Positions 45,760-57,206 of a DNA stretch of 64,000 nt are shown here, piece by piece. Both the position numbers and the translations under genes were made by a program. The notes beneath the pieces were generated by a model. It was not told the DNA's origin, made no database searches, and saw only the letters and a list, made by a program, of their open reading frames with translations. The stretch's first letter is position 1. Every line of letters starts with the position of its first letter. The stretch is from the NCBI GenBank assembly GCA_024336345.1, contig JANFOG010000009.1, positions 682,001 through 746,000 of the forward strand, given 5' to 3'. This stretch comes from Mariannaea sp. PMI_226. Lineage: Eukaryota > Ascomycota > Sordariomycetes > Hypocreales > Nectriaceae.

Positions 45760-48700
45760 ATGACCGACTCATTACACCTCCTCTGGGCGAGGCTTGACCT
45801 CAATGACCTTGTGTGTTTTTATTTTTCTTTTCCCCGTCACTAGCTAGCAGGCAACGGGAGCTCAGCTTCTGGTATCTCAACTTGGAAATTCACATTGCTG
45901 ACTCTTCACCCTTCAGAATAATGGAGATGATGACCCTCGCGTTGGATCAAGCAGAAATGGCTCCTCGGGCGGCACTCTCAGTACTACCTCTTCCACAAAG
46001 TCATCATCTGCGGCGTCTTTAGGCGCAACTTTCATTCCGGTTCTCATTTACGCTGCTGTGTGCCTTCTGCTCTTCATTTATCTCCGTCCTAGATTTCCTC
46101 GGGTCTACTCCCCCCGATCCATGCCCAGCTTGCGTACTCCTCAGTAAGTGATGTCCCGGTGCCGCATTGTGAACCACACACTTACACACTACAAGTCTAC
46201 CCAGTCCTGCCTTGCCCACCGGTTGGATTAATTGGATCAAGCCCTTTTTTCAGATCCCAGACACATTTGTCCTTAACCATGGGTCCATAGACGGGTTTTT
46301 CTTCTTGCGCTACCTCAAAGTCCTCCGTAACACTTTTTTTGTCGGCATGTGCATCTCATGGCCCATTTTGTTCCCGGTTCACATCACTGGTGGCAACGGA
46401 AATAAACAACTAGATGCTTTGACAATTGGAAATATCAAGGATTCCAATCGCATGTTTGCCCATGTTGCTGTTGCTTGGATGTACTTTGGTCAGGTCAGCC
46501 AAAACCCCCTGCCGAGACCCAATACTGACACTTTCATAGGGTTTGTGCTATTTATGATCGCTCGAGAATGCGTCTACTATGTCAACATCCGTCAAGCTTA
46601 CCTCTCGTCACCCCACTTTTCAAGCCGCATTTCTTCTAGGACTGTTCTTTTCAGTTGTGTTCCTAAACAGTATCTCGACGAAGCCCGTTTACGTAAACTC
46701 TATGGCGATTCTGTCAAGCGAGTTTGGATTCCTCGAACCTCAAAAGTCTTGGCAAAGTTGATCAAGGAACGGGAACAGACTGCCTTGCGTCTCGAAACTG
46801 CAGAGATTGAGCTTATCAGAAGGGCCAACATTGCCCGCAATAAGCAGCTTCGAAAGGCACCTCAGCCTCTGCAATCCATTGTTGAGCCTGTCTCACCCGT
46901 GTCGTCTAGCTCCAGCTCCATTTGTGATGTTCCATCCCCCGCATCTTACAGAACCGCCCCGGACTTTGACCACCACGACCCTTCGAAGAACCAAAGCAGC
47001 AGCCGTGTTGATGAAGCAGAACTCGCTCGTCGCGTTACTGAAGTACTCAGCGGGGGAGAATTCAGGTCTAGCGTCACAGAGCTTTCTCAATTTCAAGATG
47101 TGCCTCAGCTTCTGCATGAGAAGCTGGAGGACCCAGAATATGTTCACCCATACGGTTTGAACCCCGATCTTCCCGACGTCCGAGGCTCTGTTGCCGCCCA
47201 ATGGATTCGTTCCCAGGACCGACCCCATCACCGACCTTTGGGTAACTATTTTCGTCGCGTGGATACGATTCGATGGTGCCGTTCGAGACTGAAGGAATTG
47301 AACACAGAGATTTTCAAGCTCCGCCGTCAACTCCGTAGGGGCGACGGCTCGGTGCTTTCTGCTGCGTTTCTCGAATTTGATACTCAAGAAAGTGCACAAG
47401 CTGCCCATCAAGTTGTGGCTCACCATCGCCCTCTTCAACTAGCGCCGCGAATTATCGGCATACGTCCAGATGAGATTGTTTGGAGTGCCCTCAGAATGAA
47501 GTGGTTGGAACGGATTGTTCGCCGGTTCGCCATCCTTGGCCTTGTCACTGCCGCAATTATCTTCTGGTCAGTTCCATCAGCATTCATCGGTATTATCTCC
47601 AACATCACCTTCCTTGCAAAGAATGTTCCCTTCCTCAAGTGGATAACCTCGCTACCAAAACCAATCGTGGGTTTTCTTCAAGGCTTCGTTCCAGCCATAG
47701 CTCTGTCATTCTGGATGTCCCTCGTCCCCGCTATGCTTCGGGTTTGCGCTGTACAAGCGGGAATTCCGTCTCTGGTCCTGGTTGAGCTTTTCGTACAAAA
47801 CGCCTACTTTGGATTCCAGGTAGTCCAGGTCTTCTTAATCACCACACTGACGTCCGCAGCTTCGGCAGCATTGATGAGCATTCTCAAGAACCCCGTTTCT
47901 GCCAAAGACCTCCTTGCGCAAAATTTACCCAAAGCATCCAACTTCTACCTTTCATATATCCTTGTGCAATGCTTGGCGGTTGGCGCCACGAGCACCTTGC
48001 ATGTTTTTGATTTTTGCAGGCATTTTGTGTTTTCCAAAGTCAATCAGATACCTAGAAAAAGATTCAACGTATGGTACAATTTGCGGCCACCGCGATGGGG
48101 TGGCATCTTCCCAGTCTTCTCGAACATGGCCGTTATTGGTATGTGCACATTTCCTGTCAGTTAACCTCTCTACCAAAGATTCTAACTTTTTCGCAGCACT
48201 TAGTTACACTTGCATTGCTCCATTTATCCTTTTATTTGCGTGTTTGGGGATGGCCTTTGTCCACGTCATTTATCGATACAACATCCTGTACGTATTCGAC
48301 TCTGAATTGGATAGCAAAGGTTTGTTTTACCCCCAGGCTTTGCTTCACATCATTGTTGGTCTCTATATGGCAGAGATTTGTATGGTCGGTCTGTTTGCGC
48401 TGAAGTTTGCCTTTGGACCCATGTTTCTTATGCTTGTCTTCTTCGTTTTCACTGGCCTTGTCCACTTCTCCCTGAGTGAAGCTATTGCTCCTTTGCTGCA
48501 GAACCTTCCGCAGACCCTGTCTCTAGAGGCGGAACTGCAAGAGGAGGAGAAGGCAGCCGCCGAAGCAAGGAAGCAAGCCGCTGCAGAAGACGGAAATGCG
48601 GGAGGCACGGCAAATGATTATTATGACACCGAGCAAGCCTTCGGGGAGGAGGAGATGAGCGCTCCAGAAGATGAGGACGACGAAATGGATCACGCACCGA

Positions 48701-49191
48701 ACCCAAGCACCAGAGCGATCGAGGGCGCTAGCAGTATGGGATCGGCTTTCAAGGACCTTCTTAAAAAGATGACGAAGTCTAAATTAGACTCGGAAGCTGA
48801 AAAGTCGGGCCTGAATAAGATATTGGCCAAGCTAGGGTTTGCGGGGGGTGAAGGGGAATCTGATGGCCAACCAGGATTCTTCAAAAAATGGATGCACCCG
48901 GAGATCTACGACGACTTTATCGCTTTACGAAAGAAGATTCCAGACAACGACCTCGCAGACCTTCAGGGCGAAGAGGATCATCCTATGTCGAATTATTGGC
49001 CTCCCGAGCTCTGGCAGCCAAAGCCGACTCTATGGATCCCGCGGGACGACGCGAAAGTGAGCCGCCAAGAGGTGGCACATACCAAGAAAGTTACGCCCAT
49101 CACGGATAACGGAACGTCGCTGGATGTAAAGGGATTTGTTCTTGTAGACGTGGAGGCTGCTCCGTTCCCCAGGCAGAGGCTAGTACATTGA
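45760..49191 (+). CDS. CSC1/OSCA-type calcium-permeable osmosensitive channel (RSN1-like)
   Basis: This belongs to the family of ten- or eleven-segment plasma-membrane cation channels that open on hyperosmotic or mechanical stress. I read five exons: 45760-45810, 45917-46143, 46196-46488, 46540-48138 and 48197-49191, totalling 1054 aa in whole codons. The third intron (51 bp) has no in-frame stop and would be missed by simple ORF calling. Segment 1 is ATFIPVLIYAAVCLLLFIYL, followed by RPRFPRVYSPRSMPSL. Next come WINWIKPFFQIPDTFVLNHG and RYLKVLRN. The cytosolic RNA-binding-like loop starts SRTVLFSCVPKQYLDEARLR and contains the WIRSQDRPHHRPLGNYF region. The channel core follows, with LRPPRWGGIFPVFSNMAVI at the last splice. 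The C-terminal tail is long, acidic and soluble. The first exon (ATG 45760) and the start of exon 3 (46196, or 46205) are the least certain parts. Confidence 0.88.
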
Positions 49192-49388
49192 TGAAACAAA
49201 CTTATGCGAGAAAGATTTGGGGAGTTGATGGATTAGATGGCAGAGTCATGATACCCTCTTCTGCATATGAGCGTTATGTATATAATGACAATTTGGCGCC
49301 GGTAGGCGTAATGACTGATGTATCCACCCGCCCCTTCATAATGGTTAATCTAAGGTCACCAGTGAGTGATTTCTAAGTCGATCTGTCT

Positions 49389-51909
49389 CTAAATGTGCGT
49401 GTCTTTGACGGCCAATGGGGCTGTAGATACTTCAGAAAAGTAGGCCTCATCATTGGGTTCTCGGCCTAGGAAATTCCTGAGGCTGGTGCCTTCTGGCTGC
49501 CCTCCCCCAGGCGCCAAAACATATTGACGATACCGTAAGCCAACGTTACGGTCCATGGGATTTGCTTTGAAGTGGCTCACCCACAGGTCTGTAGCATACA
49601 CCTTAGACCTATTTCCGATATTAGCTTCTTTTTTGTTTTTGCTTCCCCCCCTCTTCCTATCTGCAATGGAGAGGCGCGAATGTGGAAAATGGAGCAGGTG
49701 GAGGGGAACAGGGAGGAAGTGAGTGAGTGAGTAACGCACATTGCATAGGTAAAGTACGCGGCATCGTATGCGCGGAACGGATGAGCAAATGACGCCTGGC
49801 CGAAGCCTTGCGTGGCCGGCATCCGGACAACGTCCGTCTTTAGTTTGTTCCATAGCGTGGTAGTGTCGACTTGCCCATGAGCGGCGCTGTGTATGGTGAG
49901 GTCGAAGAGTGCAAGGAATACTTGATGCAACATGGCATGGGCTGCGCCAACATGTTTCGACCTCGCCAGGTCCTCAGCCAGTTTCTCTGGCAAGAGTACG
50001 TCATCCTTTCTCACATCAGCATCTTCCTTATTCTCCGGATTGTTTCCTTTCATCCTTTGCTGTTCCTCGTAGTGCGCGCGGAACTCGGCGTTGAGGCTGC
50101 TGTAGTGCCGGCCCAGCCTCCGCAGCACGGAGGGCACCCATATCCAGTTCTCAAGCAGGATGCTAGGGATCTCAACAAAGTCCCTTGCGACGCCGTGGCT
50201 ATGTGAGGTGGATGTGACGAGCTTGTGAATTGCGTGGCCCAGCTCGTGGAACATAGTCTTGAGCTCTGAGTGCTGGAGCAGCGTGGGTTTAGAGGGTGTG
50301 TGAATGAAGCTGCAAATAAGCGATGAGGAGGGGTAGTGGCGGCTGTTGTCGTCCTTTGTGAAACCCTTGTGAATGTTAGTACACACAAATGATAGAAAAT
50401 GGATAAAAAAAGAAAAAGGAGAGTAGAAGAAGAAGAGGACAGGGAGGAGGAGAGGAGGATCATATAAAGTAAATAGAACATGTGAGAATTTACCGGCTGG
50501 ATGAGAGAGCAGTGAGCACCAGCATACTTTCCCTCTCTCGCATACAGGTCGAGATACAGGTATCCCAGGAAATGTCCTCCCTGGTCTTCTGCGTCCCACG
50601 CAGCGTAGACCTGAACGTCTTCATGCCAAGTTGGCGCGTCGTCCACAGGCACAAACTCAATGCCAAAAAGCTCTTCAAAGATAGTCAACATGCCCTTGAG
50701 CGTGTGTTGAACCTCGAAGTACTCGGACACAAGGAGCGAGTCAACCGCGTACTTAGTCAGATCCTGGATGCGGGCGAAGAAACTCCAGTCCCATGGGTTC
50801 AGCGTCCCGGAGTCCTCGGCATCCTCGTCGAGAAAGTCGGCGTGCTCACTGTTATACGCCTTCTTGAGCACATGCAACGCCTCAATTTCCCTCTCAGCGA
50901 GCGGTTGCAGCTGCGTCTTGAGCTTGTCCAGCCGCTGCATGACGCTATCCACGCTCGGGGCCATCTTGTCCTCCATCTTCAGTGCTGCGTGGTTCTCGAA
51001 GCCGAGCATGCGAGCAATCTCATCCCGGAGACGTACCGCATGCTCTAGACGCTCGACGTTCTCCGGAAAGCGTCTTTCCCTCGCCATATGCAGCGTCTTC
51101 CTCGTGCGCGCGCTGAGGGCGTGCTTCATGACGGGGAACAGATGGCCTCGTTTGAAAGTGACCTTGAGCTTGCCGTCTTCGGCCCGCTGCTTGAGGCTGT
51201 CGAGGGTGGTGGCTGGCACGCCGGCCAGTTGCTCGCGGGAGAAGAAGACACCATCATCGGCTTCGCTGATTGTCTTGCGCGCAGCTACTAGGACTTCGTT
51301 CCGCTCAGCCACCCTTGCTACATACTCGTCGCGGAGCGTCTGATCTTGAATCCCGGCGCCAGCGTTGCGATATGCACGGTTTAGCTTGAACAGCGTGTAA
51401 GCGTCCTCGTCGCTCAGTTTTTCGCCATCCACACCGCCGTTACCAACATCGCTGCTGCTGCTGCCGCTACTACAGTGCTTCGCGTACGCAGCGGCCACCA
51501 ATGCGGCCACATCGGAGCGCATAAGGCTCTCGGCACCAGCCCTAGCTACACGCTGTTCGCAGGTCCTCCCAGCATCGCGTAGCTCCTTGGCCGGGGAGAC
51601 GGAGGAGAAGATGCGGAAGATGCACAGTTTGCGCGACGCGGCATGATCGTCGCGCAAGAGTGGCCTAACCAGCGAGTCGAAGGTGGCTGTTGAGGGTGTG
51701 AGGGAGGCGACGAGTGAGTCCTCAAGGCTGGTGGTGGCGGTGATGATGGCTTCCGTCTCCGCGAGCAAAGTAGAGGGAGAGAAGGCGAAGGAAGGGGGAG
51801 GCTGCGGGGGGGATTTGGGCAAGGAGCGAGACATGACCGGGCGCAATTGGTGAAAGTGACGACGAAGGCTCAAGACAGAGGAGCTAATGATGGTAGGCGT
51901 GAGTTTCAT
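49389..51909 (-). CDS. M3 family zinc metallopeptidase (thimet oligopeptidase/MepB-like)
   Basis: An oligopeptidase cutting short peptides in the cytosol or mitochondrion. Three exons, 51909-50494, 50365-49740 and 49608-49389, give 753 aa. Intron 1 is in phase 0 (LIQP to GFTKDDNSRHYP). Intron 2 runs GTGCGT to AAATAG and continues FTYAM to SKVYATDLW. The zinc motif HELGH is at residues 512-516 in TMFHELGHAIHKL. The family's helical N-terminal half, the RDFVEIPSILLENWIW block and the closing YVLAPGGGQPEGTSLRNFLG are present. The first ATG gives a basic leader (LRRHFHQLRPV) that looks like a mitochondrial presequence. A second in-frame ATG at 51834 (MSRSLPKS) would give a cytosolic form. The gene is convergent with the channel gene, about 200 bp away. 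Confidence 0.93.
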
Positions 51910-52264
51910 TGATGAAAATGACACGAGTGGTGTGTGTACCTAGGGTAGGCAAGTGGAAGCGATGGAGTCGATATCCAATGGTTTTAAGACGTTGGGTTCG
52001 GGATAATTGATTTACTTCCAATCTATTAAAGCTGCTTTTGGGACATTCTTGCAATCAGAAAACGAGAACAAGTTGGAAATACTGTATAATATGTTGTATC
52101 AGTGATAAAATCTCACTGCAGTTCCAGAATGCAAGCACTTTATATATAATATACAAATCTCGTTTCATTCATGTCTATATAGTCTATAAAGTCTGCAATC
52201 CACAATCCTTCGAATTGTTCTTTTGGTACCTTTTTTCAACTCATCCCATCTAAACTGTCCACAT
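51910..52264. other. Intergenic between M3 peptidase and alcohol dehydrogenase
   Basis: About 355 bp hold the promoter side of the peptidase and the 3' flank of the dehydrogenase. AT-rich words (TATATAATATAC) lie near 52140-52153. No gene is seen. Confidence 0.6.
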
Positions 52265-53287
52265 CTACTCCATGACCAGGACGTTTCTGAATCGGGGCTT
52301 GCCGGCTACCAAGCTGTCTACAGCATTCTGTACCTGAGACAAGGGATACTTCTCAATCATGCACTTGACTCCATGCAGCGCGGCGAATCGAATCGCCTCT
52401 TCACTGTCAAGAGCATGACCGCTGGGCCAGCCAGTGACACTGGCGCCATTCATCAAAAGAGGAACCGTATCAATTTCGACAGGTCCAACGGGAGCTAGAC
52501 TGAGTAGCTTCCCCTCTGGGGCCAGAGCAGAAACGAGGTTGCTGAAAGCCTTGGGGCTGGGTGCGGTCTGAACAATGATTGCGGCACCGCCGAGCTTGTT
52601 GAGTTCCGCCACGGGGTCGCTAGAGGTAGTGTTGATGTAGTGATGAGCACCCAACTCCTTTGCGAACTGGGCCTTGTCGTCGCCAGACGAGAGAACAGCA
52701 ACTTCGTATCCCATCTTGTTGGCGTATTGGACAGCAAGATGTCCGAGGCCGCCCAAGCCCTGAATGGCCACGACGTTACCCTGCTCAACCCTCAACTTGC
52801 GAATTCCATTGAAGACTGTGACTCCAGCGCAGAGAAGAGGCGCCGCCTCGGCGGGGCTGATCTCCTTGGGAACTCGAACGACTGCTTCAGCTCGGAGGAG
52901 AGCATACTCGGCGTAACCACCATCTCTCGTAACACCATTGACAGCCTTCTTCTCACACATTTGGAATAGACCACGCTGACACTGTCGACATTCCGAATCG
53001 TGCCCACCGTGCCAGGGTCCTCCTACTCTCTCACCACCAGTGAATCGAGTAACACCCTCACCCACTTCGACAATGTCGCCGACGATTTCATGGCCGGGAG
53101 TACGGGGGAAGACGTCGCCCAAGTGGCCACCAGCCGTGGCCACATCGGTGTAACAGACACCACAAGCGAGGACTTTGACGAGGACCTCGCCTTTGGATGG
53201 ATGCTGGAGCTCGACATCCTTGATTGTGAAGGGAGCATTAGCTGCCTCAAGGACAACAGCCTTGTACGTCTTGGGAAGAGAGGACAT
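52265..53287 (-). CDS. Zinc-dependent alcohol dehydrogenase
   Basis: A medium-chain NAD(P)-dependent dehydrogenase of 340 aa in a single exon. Catalytic zinc ligands are Cys in LACGVCYTDVATAGG and His-Glu in TPGHEIVGDIVEVGEGV. The structural-zinc cysteines are in HDSECRQCQRGLFQMCEKK. The nucleotide-binding turn is VAIQGLGGLGHLAVQYANKMG. The length and motifs fit the AdhP-like group related to fungal alcohol dehydrogenase I. The specific alcohol cannot be told. It is one of the few intronless genes in the window. Confidence 0.95.
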   Translation of the reverse strand: MSSLPKTYKAVVLEAANAPFTIKDVELQHPSKGEVLVKVLACGVCYTDVATAGGHLGDVFPRTPGHEIVGDIVEVGEGVTRFTGGERVGGPWHGGHDSECRQCQRGLFQMCEKKAVNGVTRDGGYAEYALLRAEAVVRVPKEISPAEAAPLLCAGVTVFNGIRKLRVEQGNVVAIQGLGGLGHLAVQYANKMGYEVAVLSSGDDKAQFAKELGAHHYINTTSSDPVAELNKLGGAAIIVQTAPSPKAFSNLVSALAPEGKLLSLAPVGPVEIDTVPLLMNGASVTGWPSGHALDSEEAIRFAALHGVKCMIEKYPLSQVQNAVDSLVAGKPRFRNVLVME

Positions 53288-54107
53288 TGTGTTGATAGTT
53301 GATGGTAACTTTGAATTGTAAGTTGTAAGCGGTTTATATGTTGTTCGAATGAAAGCTGATTGAAGTTCTGTGTGAGAAAAGGCATCTCTCTCAAGGATTC
53401 AAACAGCTTCTTATATAGCTTTGGAAGACCTCATCCAAACCCAAGTTACCCCCGCGACTGATTTCTCAACTCACCGTATTTGTGGCTTTGTAATCTACAA
53501 TTCACTCCCAAATCCAATCATCCATGAGCTTCTGAGACATCGGAGCGATGATTTTGCTAAATGCGAGCCGACGATTCGCTCGATAGGATATCCCAGCATC
53601 ACCACTTGCATCTTGCCCACTGCTCCCCGGAGACCAAAAGGAGTACTCCGAAATAGTGGCGGGCGTACAATCACACTAACGGTCGATCCAACGGACTTTG
53701 CGTCAGAGCTCCCACCTAAGGCCGGGGTGGAAAATGAGAGAGACTTCGGACGAGCCAAGGGTGCGGACGCAAAGCCGTTGATTGGCGCCGGAGATGGAAC
53801 AAGCTCAAAGATCCAAAGCCGATAGCATGCACTGCGGGAATTAATCCGAGAATTAATCCGTGATACGTTCTGGACGGAAAAATGGGACTTGCAGTCTCGC
53901 TACCGTTGACGTCAATATCACCGCCAAGGTATCAAGCCACACAAGGCTGCCATGAATTAGCGTCCACTAGCCACAACCTCCAGCCGCATCTGTGTTGACC
54001 TTTTTTTTCCGACCCCCACCATATACGCATGCTTCCTGGAAGGTGTGTGCAATACCCAAGCTATTGCTTGACCTTCATACCCTCTTCAGCCTCACACACA
54101 TACCACA
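53288..54107. other. Intergenic between divergent ADH and exosome genes
   Basis: About 820 bp form a shared upstream region for the minus-strand dehydrogenase and the plus-strand exosome gene. It holds a TATA-like site for the former. I see no gene in it. Confidence 0.6.
53411..53420 (-). promoter_or_regulatory. Probable TATA box of the alcohol dehydrogenase gene
   Basis: GCTATATAAG on the minus strand, 124-133 bp before the ATG. This is a normal distance for a strongly expressed fungal gene. No operator is identified. Confidence 0.45.
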
Positions 54108-54992
54108 ATGCCCCTCGACACATCAACATACTCTTTAGCGCTCCTCCGTGTAGACGGACGCCGCTGGAATGAACTCCGCCGACTTCACGCCCAGATCCGC
54201 ACGCAAGATGCTGCCGATGGCTCTTCCTACTTCGAAATGGGCCATACAAAAGTCATGTGTATCGTGACCGGTCCCTCGGAACAACAGCAGCAGGGACGCC
54301 GCGCACAGGCAGCGCAAAGGGATGCGGCAGCTATTAACGTCAATGTCGTGGTGGCCGGTTTCTCAAGTGTGGATCGAAAGAAGAGAGGTCGCAATGACAA
54401 GTATGCTTCCCACCTCGCCGTCCTTTTCATTTTGGGAAATCTAGCCAAATCTAACAAAATACCCGTTTGAACTAGACGAATTCAAGAAATTGAAGTAACC
54501 ATTGCGAATGCACTCGCCGACAACCTACACACTCATCTTTTCCCTCACTCATCTATCAACATTTCTCTCCATGTACTCTCCCAGGATGGTTCCCTCCTGG
54601 CCGCGCTCCTCAATGCCACCACTCTCGCCCTTATTGACGCCGGCATTCCCATGACCGATTACATCGCCGCATGCACCGCTGGTTCGACATCGACGTACTC
54701 TGCTGGTGACGATTCCGCGGACCCGTTACTTGACCTAAATAGCCAGGAGGAGCAGGAACTGCCCTTCCTGACGGTGGCGACACTCGGAGGTAGTGATCGC
54801 GTTGCTGTACTGGTGTGCGAGAGCAGAGTGCAGGTCAGTCGGTTGGAAGGCATGCTTGTAGTTGGCGTCGACGGGTGCAAGCAGGTAAAACAGTTCCTGG
54901 ACAATGTTGTAAGAGAAAAGGGTATAGAGATGGTTAGAGAAGGGGCGGTAGATAAAAGCGACGCCATGGCTATGGTTTTGGATGATGACTAG
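54108..54992 (+). CDS. SKI6: Exosome complex subunit Rrp41 (Ski6)
   Basis: An RNase PH-fold subunit of the nuclear and cytoplasmic RNA exosome ring, which in eukaryotes is structural rather than catalytic. Two exons, 54108-54400 and 54476-54992 (donor GTATGC, acceptor ACTAG), give 269 aa. The N-terminus has LRVDGRRWNELRRLHAQI and the GSSYFEMGHTKVMCIVTGP strand typical of Rrp41. The second half has LHVLSQDGSLLAALLNATTL and ALIDAGIPMTDYIAACTAG. A Gln/Arg/Ala-rich insert (QQQQGRRAQAAQRDAAA) and an acidic insert near DSADPLLDLNSQEEQE lengthen the protein a little relative to yeast. Confidence 0.95.
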
Positions 54993-55148
54993 ACTTTATT
55001 GCATAACCAGGCGGGCCACGGAATGGGTTTCAAAAATTAGGAGTTCGGCAAACGATTGAGATACCACGGATTTAAATCTCCAATGGCATTGTTAATTCAT
55101 ATTTTCTTACAATTGGATGGTTAACTCTTACATTCTACTCGACAACTT

Positions 55149-56645
55149 TTACAACTCATCGTGAACATTGCCCTCCGACTCGGTAGCCTGGGACTCAGCA
55201 GCCTTAGTGGAAGAACCGTCCTCAGCGGCCTCTGTAGTAGCCAAGACATCCTTTGGAAGCTTCTTCTTGCTACCCTCGCCCATACGGATAGAGTCAATCC
55301 AGGACTCAACGCTGTGGAGACCAAAATCTCCCTGATATTGTCTCCACCATCCTCGGCGACCATTGACGGCAATAAGGTTCACCTCACCATCCAGCTCGAG
55401 TGCCTTGGGAAGAGTAGAAGAGGCCTCGCTGTCGCTAGCGATGGAGTAAAAGGGGAACAGACGGTGTCCGCCGTGCGTATACTTGGTGTTGAGATTATTC
55501 AACGTGTTAATAGCCTTTTCACCAGTAGCTGACTCCTCAGAAGGGTGGAAGGCAAGAAGACAAGTGTGGGATGTGCGGTCAAGGCAGTTCTTAACAAGCT
55601 CATCCTGTGAAGATAGAGAAGAAATAGGGACGATTGAGGGAACGGCAGACTGGGCAGTGGTCTCTTCTGTAGGCGAAGAGGACGCCTCAGAGGATTGGGT
55701 GCTCTCACTCTTCTCGGTCTTCTCCTCGGCCTTCTCCTCAGATGCCTTTGTAGCCTTGCCATTCTTCTTCGATTTTTCGCTCTTGCCCTTGCCCTTGCCC
55801 TCTCCCTTGGACTTGGAATTTTTCTTGAGAGGAGCGGGATCAGGGTTAGGCTCGCCAGCCTGGGAAAGGAACTCGACAATCTTCTTCTTGTCTAAGGCTC
55901 CATCGTATCGGATGGGCTCGGCATCCTTGCTGGGAATGAGGATCAGGGAAGGGTACTTGTCAATACTATATCTTTCGGCAGCCTCCGTCTCCTTATCTCG
56001 GATCTGGGCGATGGAGATGACATCAAGGAAATCAATAGCAATGCTCCTCAACAGTGGCGTGGTAGTGCCCTTTGAGCTGAAGAAGATGGCCTTGGGTTTG
56101 TCTCCTTCCAAGAATGCGTCCAACTCCTTGGCGGTGACTCGAGTGACGTGGTTGTTGACTTTGCTGGCGACGGCGCTGCTTATGGCAGCCGCGGTGCGTT
56201 CGCCCTGATAATCCTCAACGACGGGCCGTCCATATTTCTTACCAGGACGGACGATCTTAAGGGTAGGGAAGCCCTTCACGCCTTGCATGCCACAGAACTG
56301 CTTGTTCTTTTCGTCATCACAATCGATGGCAGCAACCTTGGCAATTCCATCAAGCTTCTTGGCAACCTGCTCGTAGGCTGGCTTCAAGTTTTTGCAGTGG
56401 CCACACCAAGGGGCATAGAACTCGACGATCTAGGGGTCGATTCGTGTAAGTACGGTAAGGAACCAAGACCCAGAACCGGCCGACAGAACAGAACATACCG
56501 AGGTGTAGTTTGATTTGGCAATCAGTCTGTCATAATTCGCAGCATTGACTTGGAGAACGGGGGAGTTTTTGGTATAGAAACCTTGAGCGGAGGGCAAAGC
56601 AGCCAAAACCGCTGTCAATGTCGCAAGCACAGTGGGGTTATGCAT
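55149..56645 (-). CDS. ER protein disulfide isomerase (Mpd1/P5-like), HDEL tail
   Basis: A lumenal oxidoreductase forming and isomerising disulfides in secretory proteins. Two exons, 56645-56499 and 56429-55149 (donor GTATGT, acceptor CCTAG, phase 0), give 475 aa. A signal peptide (MHNPTVLATLTAVLAALPSA) opens the protein. The active site Cys58-Gly-His-Cys61 lies in EFYAPWCGHCKNLKPAYEQ, just after the splice. A second, cysteine-poor thioredoxin-like region follows (AIFFSSKGTTTPLLRSIAID, then YPSLILIPS). A long Lys/Glu/Ser-rich linker (from about residue 250) separates it from a C-terminal domain that ends in HDEL for ER retention. Only one redox site is present, unlike classical PDI. Confidence 0.93.
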
Positions 56646-57206
56646 GGTGAAGGCCTCTAGTTGTGAGGAATTCAGAACGAGAAATGGGTGACTGATCAAA
56701 TTCTAGATGATGGGTATGAAAGTTTGGGGAGATGGCGAATGAGGCAGAAGAGTAAAAAGAAGAATAAAGAGCTCCTGTTTTACTTATATCTTCCAGCACA
56801 TCTGTCAACAATAACGAGCTGGGGTTCCCGGCATGCAAACTGGCATCTTCGGGTAATGATTTCAAAGAAAAAGCCACGGTGCGAATTGAGAACGGCTAAG
56901 AAGGGAAAAAGGACGTGGGGAGCTTCAGCCACACGTGGCGCGAGCTCCTCATGGTACGATCGAGTATTGTGGCTGACACCCCAACCCAACGTCCCAACGT
57001 CACTTGTGGCGCATTGACAGCCCACTAGGCCTACGTCAACGAGGCTGGTGTGGGGAGCTGATACCAATACTCCTCATCTTTCAACACGAAAGCCATTTAT
57101 AACCAGGCAGCGACATTTACATCCTTCTCACCTTGTCTCTATACATCATCACTGCGAATCGCGTTATCTGCCGTCTCTCTAACTCAGCTTCACGACTGCT
57201 TCCATT
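56646..57206. other. Intergenic between divergent PDI and VTA1
   Basis: About 560 bp of shared upstream region. The ACGTGG (56911-56916) and CACGTGGC (56933-56940) words could be stress-type regulatory sites, but that is inference. No gene is seen. Confidence 0.55.
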
